Counted from the first letter of the stretch, positions 25,286-34,643 are shown. The stretch: DNA of 64,000 bases from Rikenellaceae bacterium (GCA_017442365.1 JAFRZW010000006.1:62001-126000), one strand, 5' to 3'. Notes: generated from the sequence alone by a model not told the origin. Program-made: numbers and translations.

Positions 25286-25907
25286 ATCGACCGACCGACC
25301 CGATGTGGTGATCTTGGCTGCGGGCGACTTCCCTTGTGGCGAAGTGGCTCACGCTCTGATGGTTGGAGCGCGCGAGGTGATCTGCTGCGACGGTGCTGCC
25401 GAGGAGTTTTGCGCAACAGGAGCCGAGCCCGTAGCCGTTGTGGGCGACTTCGATTCGCTCTCGGAGGAGCTGCGCACACGCCTTGCCGACAGACTCCACC
25501 ACCGCCCCGATCAAGACGTCAATGATCTGTGGAAAGCCCTCACGTTGGCAATCGAGCGCGGGGCACGTCGAGTTACGGTTTTGGGAGCATTCGGACGACG
25601 CGAGGACCACTCAATCGGCAACCTGATGCTCTGTGTCGCACGAATGAACGAGGTTGAGATTCAGATGGTTGGCGACCGCGGAGTGTTCTCATTCATTGAC
25701 AACGACAGCACGTTCGAGAGTTTTGCCGGAGAGCAGGTTTCGCTCTTCACGCTCTCGCCCTCGACCGAGATTTCGACCATAGGACTACGCTACGAGCCAC
25801 CCCAAAATCGCCTCAGCGCGATGTGGCAAGGGGTGTCGAACGAGGCACTCGGCGACGAGTTCACAATCCGCACCAACGGACCAACGATCGTCTATCGACT
25901 ATTCTAA
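25263..25907 (+). CDS. Thiamine pyrophosphokinase
   Basis: A 214-residue cytoplasmic kinase converting thiamine and ATP to thiamine diphosphate and AMP. Family motifs: CDGAAEEF, VGDFDSLSEELR (metal-binding DFDS), DQDVNDLWKAL (equivalent of DQexTDL), LGAFGRREDHSIGNL and, near the end, LSAMWQGVSNE, part of the thiamine-binding C-terminal beta domain. The start overlaps the PnuT gene by 23 bases, implying coupled translation. This is the Tnr3-like partner of PnuT. Confidence 0.9.
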   Translation: MQHHALPKSTDRPDVVILAAGDFPCGEVAHALMVGAREVICCDGAAEEFCATGAEPVAVVGDFDSLSEELRTRLADRLHHRPDQDVNDLWKALTLAIERGARRVTVLGAFGRREDHSIGNLMLCVARMNEVEIQMVGDRGVFSFIDNDSTFESFAGEQVSLFTLSPSTEISTIGLRYEPPQNRLSAMWQGVSNEALGDEFTIRTNGPTIVYRLF

Positions 25908-25930
25908 GCGAACAATTCCACACAAATAAA

Positions 25931-25959
25931 AGAGCCCGCCCCGACGAGGAGCAGGCTCT
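25931..25959. terminator. Bidirectional terminator between convergent genes
   Basis: AGAGCC-C-GC (25931-25939) pairs with GC-A-GGCTCT (25951-25959), one internal mismatch, followed by CTGTTTTT. Confidence 0.7.
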
Positions 25960-25990
25960 CTGTTTTTCAAGCGGTTAGCTCTCCGCCCGA

Positions 25991-27370
25991 TTACTCTTGC
26001 ACGTTCTCGTTCGAGAGTTTCACACCCTCAAATTCGCCCGTCAGCGTGCGCAGGAAGGCTACGATTGCAGCGTTCTCCTCTTCGGTCAGCTCGACACCCG
26101 ACTGGTAGATCGCCATATCGGCAACCGCCTCCGAGAGCGTTGCGCGCGTTCCGTCGTGGTAGTAGGGCCACGTCAGCTCGACATTGCGCAGACCCGGCAC
26201 CTTGAAGCGATGACGATCGCGCTCCTCCATCGTCTGCTTGTAGCGACCATTATCCTCCTCAGTCAGAGGCAGATCGCGCTCAGCAAAGTAGTGGCGACGC
26301 AAGCCCATCAACTCGTACGACTCACCTCCCAGGTTGGCACCCACGTGGCACGTTGCACAATCGTACTTCTTGAAGAGTTCGTAACCGCGCAGCTCCTCCT
26401 CGGTCAGCGCCGTATCGTCGCCCTTCAACCACTTGTCGAATGCCGAATTGGGCGTAACCAGCGTGCGCTCGAACTCCTCGATTGCGTTGGTGATGTTGGC
26501 CTGGTTCAGACCATCGGGATAGACAGCCTCGAATGCCGCAGCAAAGGCGCGATCCTTTTCGAGCTTAGCCACGATCTCGTCGAACGATGTCGATGCCATC
26601 TCAACGGGGTTCAGCGGCGGACCGGCAGCCTGCTCAGCCAGCGTACCCGCACGACCGTCCCAGAACTGAACGAAGTTATAAACGGCGTTGTAGGTTGTCG
26701 GCGCATTGACGCCACCCTTCTGACCCTCAACACCTTCCGAGTACTGCTTGTTATCGACACCTGCCGTATTCAAGCCGTGGCACGAAGCGCACGAAACGGT
26801 GTTATCGACCGACAAACGCGCATCGTGATAGAGCGCATAACCGAGCAACGCCTTGCGAGCGTCGATATCCGTCGGCTCAGCAATCGGGCGCACGGGCTCA
26901 CCTGCACGCTCACCCTCCACGCCGTCGGCGTAGTACTCGGCGCGGTACTTGCGTACCCACTCGACGATGATATCGCGCTTGGCGTCGGTCATCTGGCTAC
27001 CCCAATGCACGAGGTAGTATTTCGGCTCGGGCATACGCTTGTCGAGAGCCACCTTTTCGACCTTCGCCACATCGACCGGACGAGGCAGCTGACCCGCCAC
27101 AAGTGCCTCATAAAGAGGAGCAATGTCGAATGCACGGAAGCCCGAATCGATATCCTGACGCACGACCTTGCCCACAATCGGGAAGTCGGCATAGAAAGGA
27201 GGCTCAGCGTCCTTGGTGTGGCAATCCAAGCAACCACCCTGAACCAGAATTGCAGCCACACGTGCCTCGGGCGTATATTCAGCCGAGGGCGGGCGATTCG
27301 AAATGCGATAGACGGCCACGACAACCACGGCCAGCACCAGCGCAAGAATTAGTAGTTTGCTCTTTTTCAT
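25991..27370 (-). CDS. Triheme cytochrome c peroxidase, membrane-anchored
   Basis: A 459-residue periplasmic c-type cytochrome with three CxxCH haem sites: CLDCH (residues 47-51), CASCH (194-198) and CATCH (338-342). Residues 1-20 form a membrane anchor or signal. Residues about 30-145 are a haem-binding domain of the type found alone in Bacteroidetes (GGCLDCHTKDAEPPFYADFP), and 165-445 the di-haem peroxidase/MauG core (FWDGRAGTLAEQAAGPPLNP, then ELTWPYYHDGTRATLSEAV). It would reduce hydrogen peroxide with electrons from the quinol/cytochrome chain, the extra haem serving as electron inlet. It is cotranscribed with ResB and CcsA, the machinery that attaches its haems. Confidence 0.9.
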   Translation of the reverse strand: MKKSKLLILALVLAVVVVAVYRISNRPPSAEYTPEARVAAILVQGGCLDCHTKDAEPPFYADFPIVGKVVRQDIDSGFRAFDIAPLYEALVAGQLPRPVDVAKVEKVALDKRMPEPKYYLVHWGSQMTDAKRDIIVEWVRKYRAEYYADGVEGERAGEPVRPIAEPTDIDARKALLGYALYHDARLSVDNTVSCASCHGLNTAGVDNKQYSEGVEGQKGGVNAPTTYNAVYNFVQFWDGRAGTLAEQAAGPPLNPVEMASTSFDEIVAKLEKDRAFAAAFEAVYPDGLNQANITNAIEEFERTLVTPNSAFDKWLKGDDTALTEEELRGYELFKKYDCATCHVGANLGGESYELMGLRRHYFAERDLPLTEEDNGRYKQTMEERDRHRFKVPGLRNVELTWPYYHDGTRATLSEAVADMAIYQSGVELTEEENAAIVAFLRTLTGEFEGVKLSNENVQE

Positions 27371-27390
27371 AGGCTCTGATTTTTTATAGG

Positions 27391-28158
27391 TTAATTTTGA
27401 TTATACGTATGTACACTCTGCTCGGCCGAGGGCAAGTAATTGACTCCGTACCAGCACATTTGCAGCGCCAAGAACGCCACCACAACCACCGCCACAAACC
27501 CTCGTCCGCGCCCCCGCATATGGATCGCCAGCAGATACAACGCCCACGTTGCCGCCGCCCACGCCTCCTTTGCATCCCAACTCCAATAGGCTCCCCACGC
27601 CTGCTTTGCCCACAACGCACCCGTGAGCATTCCGATCGTGAAGAAGGCCACACCGCCATACATCAGGCGGTCGATGGCTTGGGTCAGGTCGCGGTCCTTG
27701 CGGAACAGCCCATAGATCGCCATCAGCGTTGCACACCCCAACAGCGCATAAGAGAACATATAGACCGCCACGTGGGGTACGAACCACCCACTTTGCAGTG
27801 CAGGCATCAGCGTCTGGTCGTGAATCTCAGGGCGAGCGATATTGATGATCATAAACACCGACGCGAGCAGTGTCGAGAATGACAAGATCCAACGATAGCG
27901 CCACCTCCAATATGTGAATGCACCCGCCACTAACAGGCACAACGAATACCACAATCGTGTTTCGCCCATCGTGCGCAGAGGCGGACGGCCAAGTGTCGTC
28001 CAAAACAGTGCCACAAATGTCGCCAACGCCACCACGCCCAACACAGCGCACGCCAACGCCACACGACGTTTGTCGCCCCACGCCGCAACAGCTGCAACCA
28101 CCGAGAGCACCATTGCCGCTACGGCAAACCACGCAAACAGATTCCACCCGACGATCAT
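27391..28158 (-). CDS. ccsA: Cytochrome c biogenesis protein CcsA/ResC-like
   Basis: A 255-residue inner-membrane haem handling protein of cytochrome c maturation System II. Eight or so helices; the tryptophan-rich haem motif reads WGAYWSWDAKEAWAAATW (about residues 188-205), with conserved His residues in MPALQSGWFVPHVAVYMFSY and in the AIHMRG loop. ATG 28158 forms an ATGA overlap with the ResB stop and follows a good ribosome-binding site (AAAGGAGGG), so it is preferred over an upstream in-frame start at 28248. It ends 20 bases before the peroxidase gene. Confidence 0.88.
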   Translation of the reverse strand: MIVGWNLFAWFAVAAMVLSVVAAVAAWGDKRRVALACAVLGVVALATFVALFWTTLGRPPLRTMGETRLWYSLCLLVAGAFTYWRWRYRWILSFSTLLASVFMIINIARPEIHDQTLMPALQSGWFVPHVAVYMFSYALLGCATLMAIYGLFRKDRDLTQAIDRLMYGGVAFFTIGMLTGALWAKQAWGAYWSWDAKEAWAAATWALYLLAIHMRGRGRGFVAVVVVAFLALQMCWYGVNYLPSAEQSVHTYNQN

Positions 28159-29003
28159 CGCGCACCCTCCTTTCTCGGTCCTCGTGCGAACATCAGCACC
28201 GCGCCCGCAATAAGCATCACAATACCCACCACCGACAGCCATCGCCACGGCTCACGCACCACCTCAACCACGCAATAGCGCGCCCGATCGGGGCTCTCCA
28301 CATCGTAGCTGACCAAGTAGATCATCTCGTTCCACGTGCGGTGGTGAGGGTGATTGACCCGCAAGGTTGCCGACTCGCCATCGACCGCCACCGTAGCCTC
28401 GAACATCGAGGGCTGACCTTCGGCATAGTAATCTATCTTGAAATCAACGAGTTGCAATTCACAATCGAGCGTTGTCGTTCGCCCCGACATATCGTATGCC
28501 TCGCGCGTTGGCACCTCGCGTGTAACCATCGCACGCACCTGTTCGCGGTCGGGTGCGCCCCAAAATCCCGCAACCAGCGCCAGCCACAGACCTGCGTGAT
28601 TGACCACAAAACGCCACCTCACACCCGTCGTATTGCGCCACCCGCGTAGCGTTACGAGCGTCAGGTGCGACAGCACAAACAGCACCGCCACCACCGTTGG
28701 CCAAGCCGTCGAGGCCGGTTCGCGTTGCAGTCCAAGCACAATGCCCACCGCCGCCATCAGCACCAACGAGATGACCGTAGCCGCCTGCGAAAGAAGCACT
28801 TGCGCCACCTTCGAGCGATCGCGGCGACGATACAGCTCGACGAGCAGCACCAGCCACAACGCCATCAAAATCACATTCAACGGGAAACGCACGATCGAGA
28901 GCGGGAACGCCCCGACGATCGCTTGCACGATTGCGCTCACACCCAACGTGGCACTCACGGCGAGCACCAACCAGAGAGTTCGTTTTGGGGCAAGATTCGA
29001 CAT
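28155..29003 (-). CDS. ResB-like cytochrome c biogenesis protein
   Basis: A 282-residue membrane protein with four or five helices in residues 8-150, a periplasmic domain at about 155-255 (RTTTLDCELQLVDFKIDYYA; VNHPHHRTWNEMIYLVSYD) and a last helix at about 254-273. This arrangement, with the short basic C-terminus, is that of ResB/Ccs1, which delivers reduced apocytochrome and haem together with CcsA. Its stop overlaps the CcsA start (ATGA). The substrate is most likely the triheme peroxidase of the same operon. Confidence 0.82.
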   Translation of the reverse strand: MSNLAPKRTLWLVLAVSATLGVSAIVQAIVGAFPLSIVRFPLNVILMALWLVLLVELYRRRDRSKVAQVLLSQAATVISLVLMAAVGIVLGLQREPASTAWPTVVAVLFVLSHLTLVTLRGWRNTTGVRWRFVVNHAGLWLALVAGFWGAPDREQVRAMVTREVPTREAYDMSGRTTTLDCELQLVDFKIDYYAEGQPSMFEATVAVDGESATLRVNHPHHRTWNEMIYLVSYDVESPDRARYCVVEVVREPWRWLSVVGIVMLIAGAVLMFARGPRKEGAR

Positions 29004-29083
29004 AACGCAATCACTTTGGGGATAAAGTTAGTGATTTTTTGCAAAAAATCATCTTTGCACGCACAATTTTCACCTTTTTTTGC

Positions 29084-29123
29084 ACAAAAAATTTCGCCCA
29101 CCGACCTCAGCCGACGGGCGAAA
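29084..29123 (-). terminator. Terminator of the calcium ATPase gene
   Basis: Stem TTTCGCCC (29092-29099) and GGGCGAAA (29116-29123); on the minus strand a T-run follows. Confidence 0.75.
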
Positions 29124-29149
29124 CCACATACATATATTTATATATACTC

Positions 29150-31786
29150 TTATTTACGCACAAACAGCTTGACAATCTCGCTCACCACAAATGCCGCCAT
29201 CGACAGACCGCCAACCCACAGCCACTGCCTGCCCGTGAGCGACACGACGTGGAAGATCGACTGCAACGCAGGGATCAGCATCACACCGAGCATCAGCACC
29301 ACAACCAGCAGGATCGCACCCCACAGCAGTCCATTCGAGAAGAGCGTTGCGAAGGCGTTCTCGTTGCCCGAACGGATACTGAAAATCAGCGTCATCTGCG
29401 AGAACGCCAGCACCGCAAAGGTCATCGTGCGAGCCACGTCGATCGACTCGCGCAGACCGATATGGTAGGCCGCGAGCACCAAAGCTGTAATCAGCACGCT
29501 CTGCAACACGATACGGATCACAAATCCGCGCGTCAGGATACCCTGGTCGGGGTCGATCGGCTTGCGGCGCATAATTCCGCGCGCTGCGGGATCGACACTC
29601 AGAGCCAGCGCGGGCAGCGAGTCGGTTACAAGATTGATCCAAAGGATATGGATCGGCAGCAACGGCGTTACCATATTGCAGATCACCGCCGTAAATAGCA
29701 CCAAAATCTCACCCAGATTGGTCGATAACATAAACTGAATCGACTTCATCAGGTTGTCGTAGATTCGGCGTCCCTCCGACACCGAGCTGACGATTGTCGC
29801 AAAATTATCGTCCGTAAGAATCACATCGGCCGCCTCCTTCGACACGTCCGTACCGGTGATTCCCATCGCCACACCGATATCGGCCAACTTCAATGCCGGA
29901 GCGTCGTTCACACCGTCGCCCGTCATTGCCACCACATTGCGACGCTCCTGGAACGCCTTGACAATGCGCACCTTATGCTCGGGAGCCACACGCGCAAAGA
30001 CAGCCGCGTGCTCGGCCGTAGCGCGCAGTTCATCGTCCGACATCGACTGCACCTCGACGCCCGTATGGACCGTATTGTCGTCCTCCATAATGCCGAGCGA
30101 ACGCGCGATAGCCGTTGCCGTTATCTTGTGGTCGCCCGTGATCATCACAGGACGAATACCCGCCGCACGGCACTCAGCCACAGCCGCTTTGACCTCCTCA
30201 CGTGGCGGGTCGATCATACCCACCATACCCACGAAGGTCAGCCCGCACTCCACCGTCGCAGGCTCAACCACAGCGGGCAGTTCGTCGATATATTTATACG
30301 CCATCGCCAGCACACGCAGCGCGCGACCACCCATATCGAGATAGGCCGCGTTCAGTCGCTCACGATCCTCATCGGTCAGCTCGCGCTCCTCGCCACGCAC
30401 GTGAATCTGCTCACAGCAGGCCAACATCTCGTCCATCGCGCCCTTCACAGCCACCAATAATCGTCCCGACGAGGGGTCGCGGTGAATGGTTGTCATCAGT
30501 TTGCGCTCCGAATCAAACGGGATCTCAGCCTCACGCGGAGCTTCGGCGTCGAGCGCATCTTTCTGGAATCCCCACTTCAAACCCAAGTCGAGCAGCGCGG
30601 TCTCGGTCGGGTCGCCAAGTGTCTGCACTCGATCACCTTCGCGGCTCAGCTTGCCGTCATTGGCGAGGTTGGCAATACGCACCAGCAGGCGCTCGGCATC
30701 GGTATCGACCACGTCGTCAGCCACCAGCACATTGTCGGTATAGATATGCGTTACGGTCATTCGGTTTTGGGTCAGCGTACCCGTCTTGTCCGAGCAGATT
30801 ACGGTCGTGCTACCGAGCGTCTCGACCGAGGGCAGATTGCGGATAATCGCATTCTTCTTAGCCAGACGCTGCACACCGATTGCCAACACGATGGTCGAAA
30901 CCGCGGGCAGACCTTCGGGGATCGCCGCCGCAGCCAAACTCACCGCCGTCATAAACATCGTCATCAGGTCGTTGCCATACAACACACCCACCACAAATAT
31001 CAGCACGCAGATAGCCAACGCCGCCACAGCCAGATACTTACCCAACTGATCCAGACGCTGTTGCATCGGGGTTTTGGTTTCGGGCACCGATTGGATCATC
31101 GAGGCGATCTTGCCCACCTCCGAGCGCTCGCCCACAGCCGTAACCACACCGCGACCACGACCATAGGTAACCGAACACGACGCAAAAGCCATATTCGTTC
31201 GGTCGCCAATCGGAGCCTCGCCCTCGATCGTCGCGGTCTGCTTCTCGACGGGCAGCGACTCGCCCGTCAGCGCCGCCTCCTGAATCTTCAAATTGACCGA
31301 CTCGGTGAGTCGCATATCGGCAGGCACGCTATCGCCCGTCTCGATCTCGACCACATCGCCCACGACCAACTCGCGCGACTCGATCACCTGCACCTCGCCT
31401 CCGCGTACCACCTTGCAGTGCGGTGCCGCCATCTTTTCCAGCGCGTCGAGCGACTTCTCGGCCTTCGCCTCCTGCGCCACGCCGATAATCGCGTTCAGCA
31501 CAACGATTACCATAATTATAATAGCGTCGGTAAATCCCTCGCCATTCATCACGCCCACAACGCCCGAGATCACAGCCGCCGCAATGAGCACCAGAATCAT
31601 AAAACTCTTGAACTGCGTGAGGAACTTGACTAAGAGCGAAGTATGCTTTGTTTTGCGAAATTCGTTGTAGCCGTCGCGCGCCAAGCGTTCAGCCGCCTCC
31701 GAGGCCGAAAGTCCGCTCGCAGCGTCGGTCGAAAGTCGCTCGGTGAGCTCATCAACCGAGAGGTTATAGACATTTTCGAGTTTCAT
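29150..31786 (-). CDS. P-type calcium-transporting ATPase (PMCA-like)
   Basis: An 878-residue P2-type cation pump. Numbering from the upstream alternative start at 31798: TGES at 178-181 (actuator), PEGLP at 294-298 (calcium-site helix), DKTGTLT at 337-343 (phosphorylated Asp337), TGDGVNDAPALK (hinge) and the helix WINLVTDSLPALALSVDP, which supplies further cation ligands. These, plus the N-terminal cation-ATPase domain (LSVDELTERLSTDAASGLS), identify a Ca2+ exporter and not a heavy-metal or K+ pump. I chose ATG 31786 because the other start, 31798, would leave only about 13 bases of leader after the predicted promoter. Monocistronic. Confidence 0.93.
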   Translation of the reverse strand: MKLENVYNLSVDELTERLSTDAASGLSASEAAERLARDGYNEFRKTKHTSLLVKFLTQFKSFMILVLIAAAVISGVVGVMNGEGFTDAIIIMVIVVLNAIIGVAQEAKAEKSLDALEKMAAPHCKVVRGGEVQVIESRELVVGDVVEIETGDSVPADMRLTESVNLKIQEAALTGESLPVEKQTATIEGEAPIGDRTNMAFASCSVTYGRGRGVVTAVGERSEVGKIASMIQSVPETKTPMQQRLDQLGKYLAVAALAICVLIFVVGVLYGNDLMTMFMTAVSLAAAAIPEGLPAVSTIVLAIGVQRLAKKNAIIRNLPSVETLGSTTVICSDKTGTLTQNRMTVTHIYTDNVLVADDVVDTDAERLLVRIANLANDGKLSREGDRVQTLGDPTETALLDLGLKWGFQKDALDAEAPREAEIPFDSERKLMTTIHRDPSSGRLLVAVKGAMDEMLACCEQIHVRGEERELTDEDRERLNAAYLDMGGRALRVLAMAYKYIDELPAVVEPATVECGLTFVGMVGMIDPPREEVKAAVAECRAAGIRPVMITGDHKITATAIARSLGIMEDDNTVHTGVEVQSMSDDELRATAEHAAVFARVAPEHKVRIVKAFQERRNVVAMTGDGVNDAPALKLADIGVAMGITGTDVSKEAADVILTDDNFATIVSSVSEGRRIYDNLMKSIQFMLSTNLGEILVLFTAVICNMVTPLLPIHILWINLVTDSLPALALSVDPAARGIMRRKPIDPDQGILTRGFVIRIVLQSVLITALVLAAYHIGLRESIDVARTMTFAVLAFSQMTLIFSIRSGNENAFATLFSNGLLWGAILLVVVLMLGVMLIPALQSIFHVVSLTGRQWLWVGGLSMAAFVVSEIVKLFVRK

Positions 31787-31817
31787 ATCTGTTTGCATTT
31801 CTAATGTTTCACACCTA

Positions 31818-31847
31818 CAAAATTAACAATCCTGCGCCAATTTCCAA
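31818..31847 (-). promoter_or_regulatory. Promoter of the calcium ATPase gene
   Basis: Minus strand TTGG (from 31847), a 19-base spacer, TAATTTTG (31825-31818). Confidence 0.6.
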
Positions 31848-31900
31848 CACCCTGCGCGCGACGAAAATTCCCCCATTGGTCGAGAGAATGGTCAAAAGCG

Positions 31901-31930
31901 TTGAAAATCCCGAAAAATTTGCTAAATTTG
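31901..31930 (+). promoter_or_regulatory. Promoter of the GH84 operon
   Basis: TTG at 31901-31903, a 19-base spacer, TAAATTTG at 31923-31930; 35 bases to the ATG. Confidence 0.65.
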
Positions 31931-31965
31931 TCAAAAATAAACTATCTTAAAACTCCTATACCACT

Positions 31966-33891
31966 ATGAAGAGAGTACTTTCGCTCGTTGTTTGCGCCCT
32001 CACCGCGCTGGCGGCCCACGGCCACAACATCTATACCATCTACCCCACCCCGCAGAATCAATACGCCTTCGAAGGCAAGTCGTCGTTCACGCCCGAAGTG
32101 AATGTCGTTGTCGAAAAGGAGATCGACCAAACGACCATCGACCGCGCTGTGCAAGTGCTTACCGATCACGGATTTAAGGCGACCATATCGAACACCATAG
32201 CCAAGAACTGCTCGAACCTTCTGCTCGGTGTTGCAGGCTCGAAGGGTACGGTCGATCGCCACGTGTCGTCGCTCGGCCTCAATCGCTCGGTATTCGCTGT
32301 CGAGGATAAATTCGACCGCCACCTGCTAACGCTCACTCCCGACAAGAAGGGTACCGCTCAGGTGGTTATCTTGGGTGAGGATACCGACGCAGTTTTCTGC
32401 GGCTTGGCCTCGCTCGAACAGATGCTGGATCAAGGCACAAGCGATATGCAATCGGTTCTGATTGAGGACTTTGCCGACATCGAGTATCGCGGTGTGATCG
32501 AGGGCTACTACGGTGTTCCCTACTCGGCCGAGGTTACGAAGGACCTATTCCGCTTTATGGCTCGTTTCAAGATGAATACATATATGTACGGTGCCAAATC
32601 GGACGAGTACCACTCGCGCTATTGGAGCGAGCCCTACCCCACCGAAATCACTGAACAACAGCGCCGTATCGGCTTCCTGACACAGGATATGATGCGCGAC
32701 ATTACGGACGTTGCGCACGCCACCAAGGTCAATTTCATCTGGGCTATCCACCCGGGTCGCGCCTTCGCCAAGGCCGACAACGAAGAGGTGCTCAGCAAAA
32801 TTATGACCAAATTCGAGAGTATGTATTCGCTCGGCGTACGCCAATTTGGTGTCTTTGTCGATGACGTTGGCGTGCCGACCGAGGTCGAGGAGATGGAGAT
32901 CTGCGCACGCAACATCGACCAACTCCAAAAGTTGATCGACAAGCGCTGGAACAGCGCAGGCACCCCCATTGCCGAGCAGGTCAAGCCTCTGCACTACGTT
33001 CCGCAGCTCTACTGCTACTCGTGGAGCACACCCGAAGGCGTTGCGCAATTCTTCGGCTCGCTCTCGAAGACCGACCCAAAAATCAACATCTACATCACCG
33101 GTCGCAACGTCTGGTCGGTGCCGAGCAACAAGGACATCGCACACGTCAAGCAATATCTGGGACGCGACGTGAGCTGGTGGTGGAACTATGCGTGCAACGA
33201 TGCCGACTTCACCAAGCTCTTCATTATGGATATGTACACCAACTTCCGCGACGAGTCGCACATCGACAATCTGGCGCGTTTGGAGAGCACACTCAACGGT
33301 ACAAATACATTGATTATCAACCCGATGCAGCAGGGCGCGCTGTCGAAGATTCCGCTGTTCAGCGTGGCCGACTATGCGTGGAATACCGCCGCATTCAACA
33401 ACGACAAGAGCTGGGAGGCGTCGATCCCCGCTGTCGTAGGCACCACCTACGCTGCGGCTATGCGTAAGGCAGCACCCTATCTGCGATATTTCGATTCGGA
33501 CGGTCTGACCTACCTCTTCGAGCGTTACAAACTCTCGATCCGTCGCGGCAAACCCGACCATCAGGCTCTGCTCGAAGAGCTGCGCGAGATCCACGCAGCG
33601 TGCGTCAAGTTGAAGGAGTTGAAAGAGTCGGCAAGCGAGAGCAATCGCCTGATTTACAACGATGTACGTCCGTGGCTGCTCAAATTGGAGGCAATGACGG
33701 GCGAGGCGATTGCGCTGTTCGAGGGCAAGAATCCTCCCGCAGTGGATTACCAGAATAATCCCGATTTCCAATTCGAGATCCTCAACGGTATGGGCAACCA
33801 CATCTCGCTCAAAGTGATGACTGCCGAGCCGTCGGCCGAGTGTCTGCCCGAGATGATCAAGTGGTTGCGCGAGCAGGAGGAGATTCTCTAA
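31966..33891 (+). CDS. GH84 beta-N-acetylglucosaminidase (O-GlcNAcase-like)
   Basis: A 641-residue secreted hexosaminidase with signal peptide MKRVLSLVVCALTALAAHG. An N-terminal GH20b-like alpha/beta domain (about 25-165) leads into the GH84 barrel: YRGVIEGYYGVPYS (174-187), TYMYGAKSDEYHSRYW (205-220) and the paired catalytic aspartates in GVFVDDVG (Asp299, Asp300) used for substrate-assisted hydrolysis of N-acetylglucosaminides. A helical domain follows to the end. It lacks the long C-terminal modules of clostridial members, resembling the Bacteroides enzyme. Likely works on mucin or other host glycans in the periplasm. Cotranscribed with the plug-like protein 26 bases downstream. Confidence 0.93.
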   Translation: MKRVLSLVVCALTALAAHGHNIYTIYPTPQNQYAFEGKSSFTPEVNVVVEKEIDQTTIDRAVQVLTDHGFKATISNTIAKNCSNLLLGVAGSKGTVDRHVSSLGLNRSVFAVEDKFDRHLLTLTPDKKGTAQVVILGEDTDAVFCGLASLEQMLDQGTSDMQSVLIEDFADIEYRGVIEGYYGVPYSAEVTKDLFRFMARFKMNTYMYGAKSDEYHSRYWSEPYPTEITEQQRRIGFLTQDMMRDITDVAHATKVNFIWAIHPGRAFAKADNEEVLSKIMTKFESMYSLGVRQFGVFVDDVGVPTEVEEMEICARNIDQLQKLIDKRWNSAGTPIAEQVKPLHYVPQLYCYSWSTPEGVAQFFGSLSKTDPKINIYITGRNVWSVPSNKDIAHVKQYLGRDVSWWWNYACNDADFTKLFIMDMYTNFRDESHIDNLARLESTLNGTNTLIINPMQQGALSKIPLFSVADYAWNTAAFNNDKSWEASIPAVVGTTYAAAMRKAAPYLRYFDSDGLTYLFERYKLSIRRGKPDHQALLEELREIHAACVKLKELKESASESNRLIYNDVRPWLLKLEAMTGEAIALFEGKNPPAVDYQNNPDFQFEILNGMGNHISLKVMTAEPSAECLPEMIKWLREQEEIL

Positions 33892-33917
33892 TGTATTAAC
33901 TTATAAGGACTCATACT

Positions 33918-34628
33918 ATGAAAAGGTTTTTACTCGCGGTGATTGCGCTCGTGGCGTCAATCGCACTCTATGCACAGCAGCCTACGCCCTTCAACGGGCA
34001 GATCGTTGCTCCCAATGGCAAGGGTTTGAAGGCTCATCTTTCGATTAAGGGGACCAACCTCGCGGCCAATGCCGACAAACAGGGTCGATTTGGATTCAGT
34101 ACGCTCAATGCCGACGACGTTTTGGAGATCAAATGCAACAAGCAGGTACGCGAGGTGAAGGTCGAAGGCCGACAGTCGATGCGTATCGTCTGGGGCGACG
34201 AGAGCGTCGAGGTAAGCGAGGACGCCGAGTTGCTCAGCAAGGGCGACGAGTGGGTCAAACGTCGTGAGTATCTGAACGATGTATCCCAAATTATGGGTAG
34301 CGATTTGCGTCGCAGCGGAGCACACTCGTTGATCAGTGCGTTGCGCGCCCGTGTGCCGAGCATCGAGATCGACGATTCGGGTCGCGTGATTATCCACCGC
34401 GGCTCGGTACAGAAATCGAGTGGCGGCATTGGCGACCGTGCGCCGATCAACTTCAATGCGCTGATTGTGGTCGATGGGCAGGAGGTTCAATCGCTCAACG
34501 ATGTGAGCCTGTTCGATATCGGAATAATCAAGATTCTTGACGAGGCACCGTTGTATGGATTCCGCGGGGTGAATGGCGTGGTGGAGATCACCTCCGAGGG
34601 AGCGCTCAAACGCCAGCAACAGAATTAG
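33918..34628 (+). CDS. Barrel-less TonB-plug-like protein with carboxypeptidase-regulatory-like domain
   Basis: A 236-residue secreted protein, signal peptide MKRFLLAVIALVASIALYAQ. Residues about 24-98 form a CarboxypepD_reg-like sandwich (FNGQIVAPNGKGLKAHLSIK, then DKQGRFGFSTL), and about 120-230 look like the plug domain of a SusC protein: LISALRARVPSIEIDDSGRV, ALIVVDGQEVQSLNDVSLFD, IGIIKILDEAPLYGFRGVNG, VVEITSEG. It then stops where the barrel of a TonB-dependent receptor would begin. No sign of a frameshifted barrel follows; a terminator does. It could be a soluble decoy, a structural partner of the glycosidase, or a decayed receptor with a clean end. Confidence 0.75.
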   Translation: MKRFLLAVIALVASIALYAQQPTPFNGQIVAPNGKGLKAHLSIKGTNLAANADKQGRFGFSTLNADDVLEIKCNKQVREVKVEGRQSMRIVWGDESVEVSEDAELLSKGDEWVKRREYLNDVSQIMGSDLRRSGAHSLISALRARVPSIEIDDSGRVIIHRGSVQKSSGGIGDRAPINFNALIVVDGQEVQSLNDVSLFDIGIIKILDEAPLYGFRGVNGVVEITSEGALKRQQQN

Positions 34629-34643
34629 ACCCGCACCGCATAC

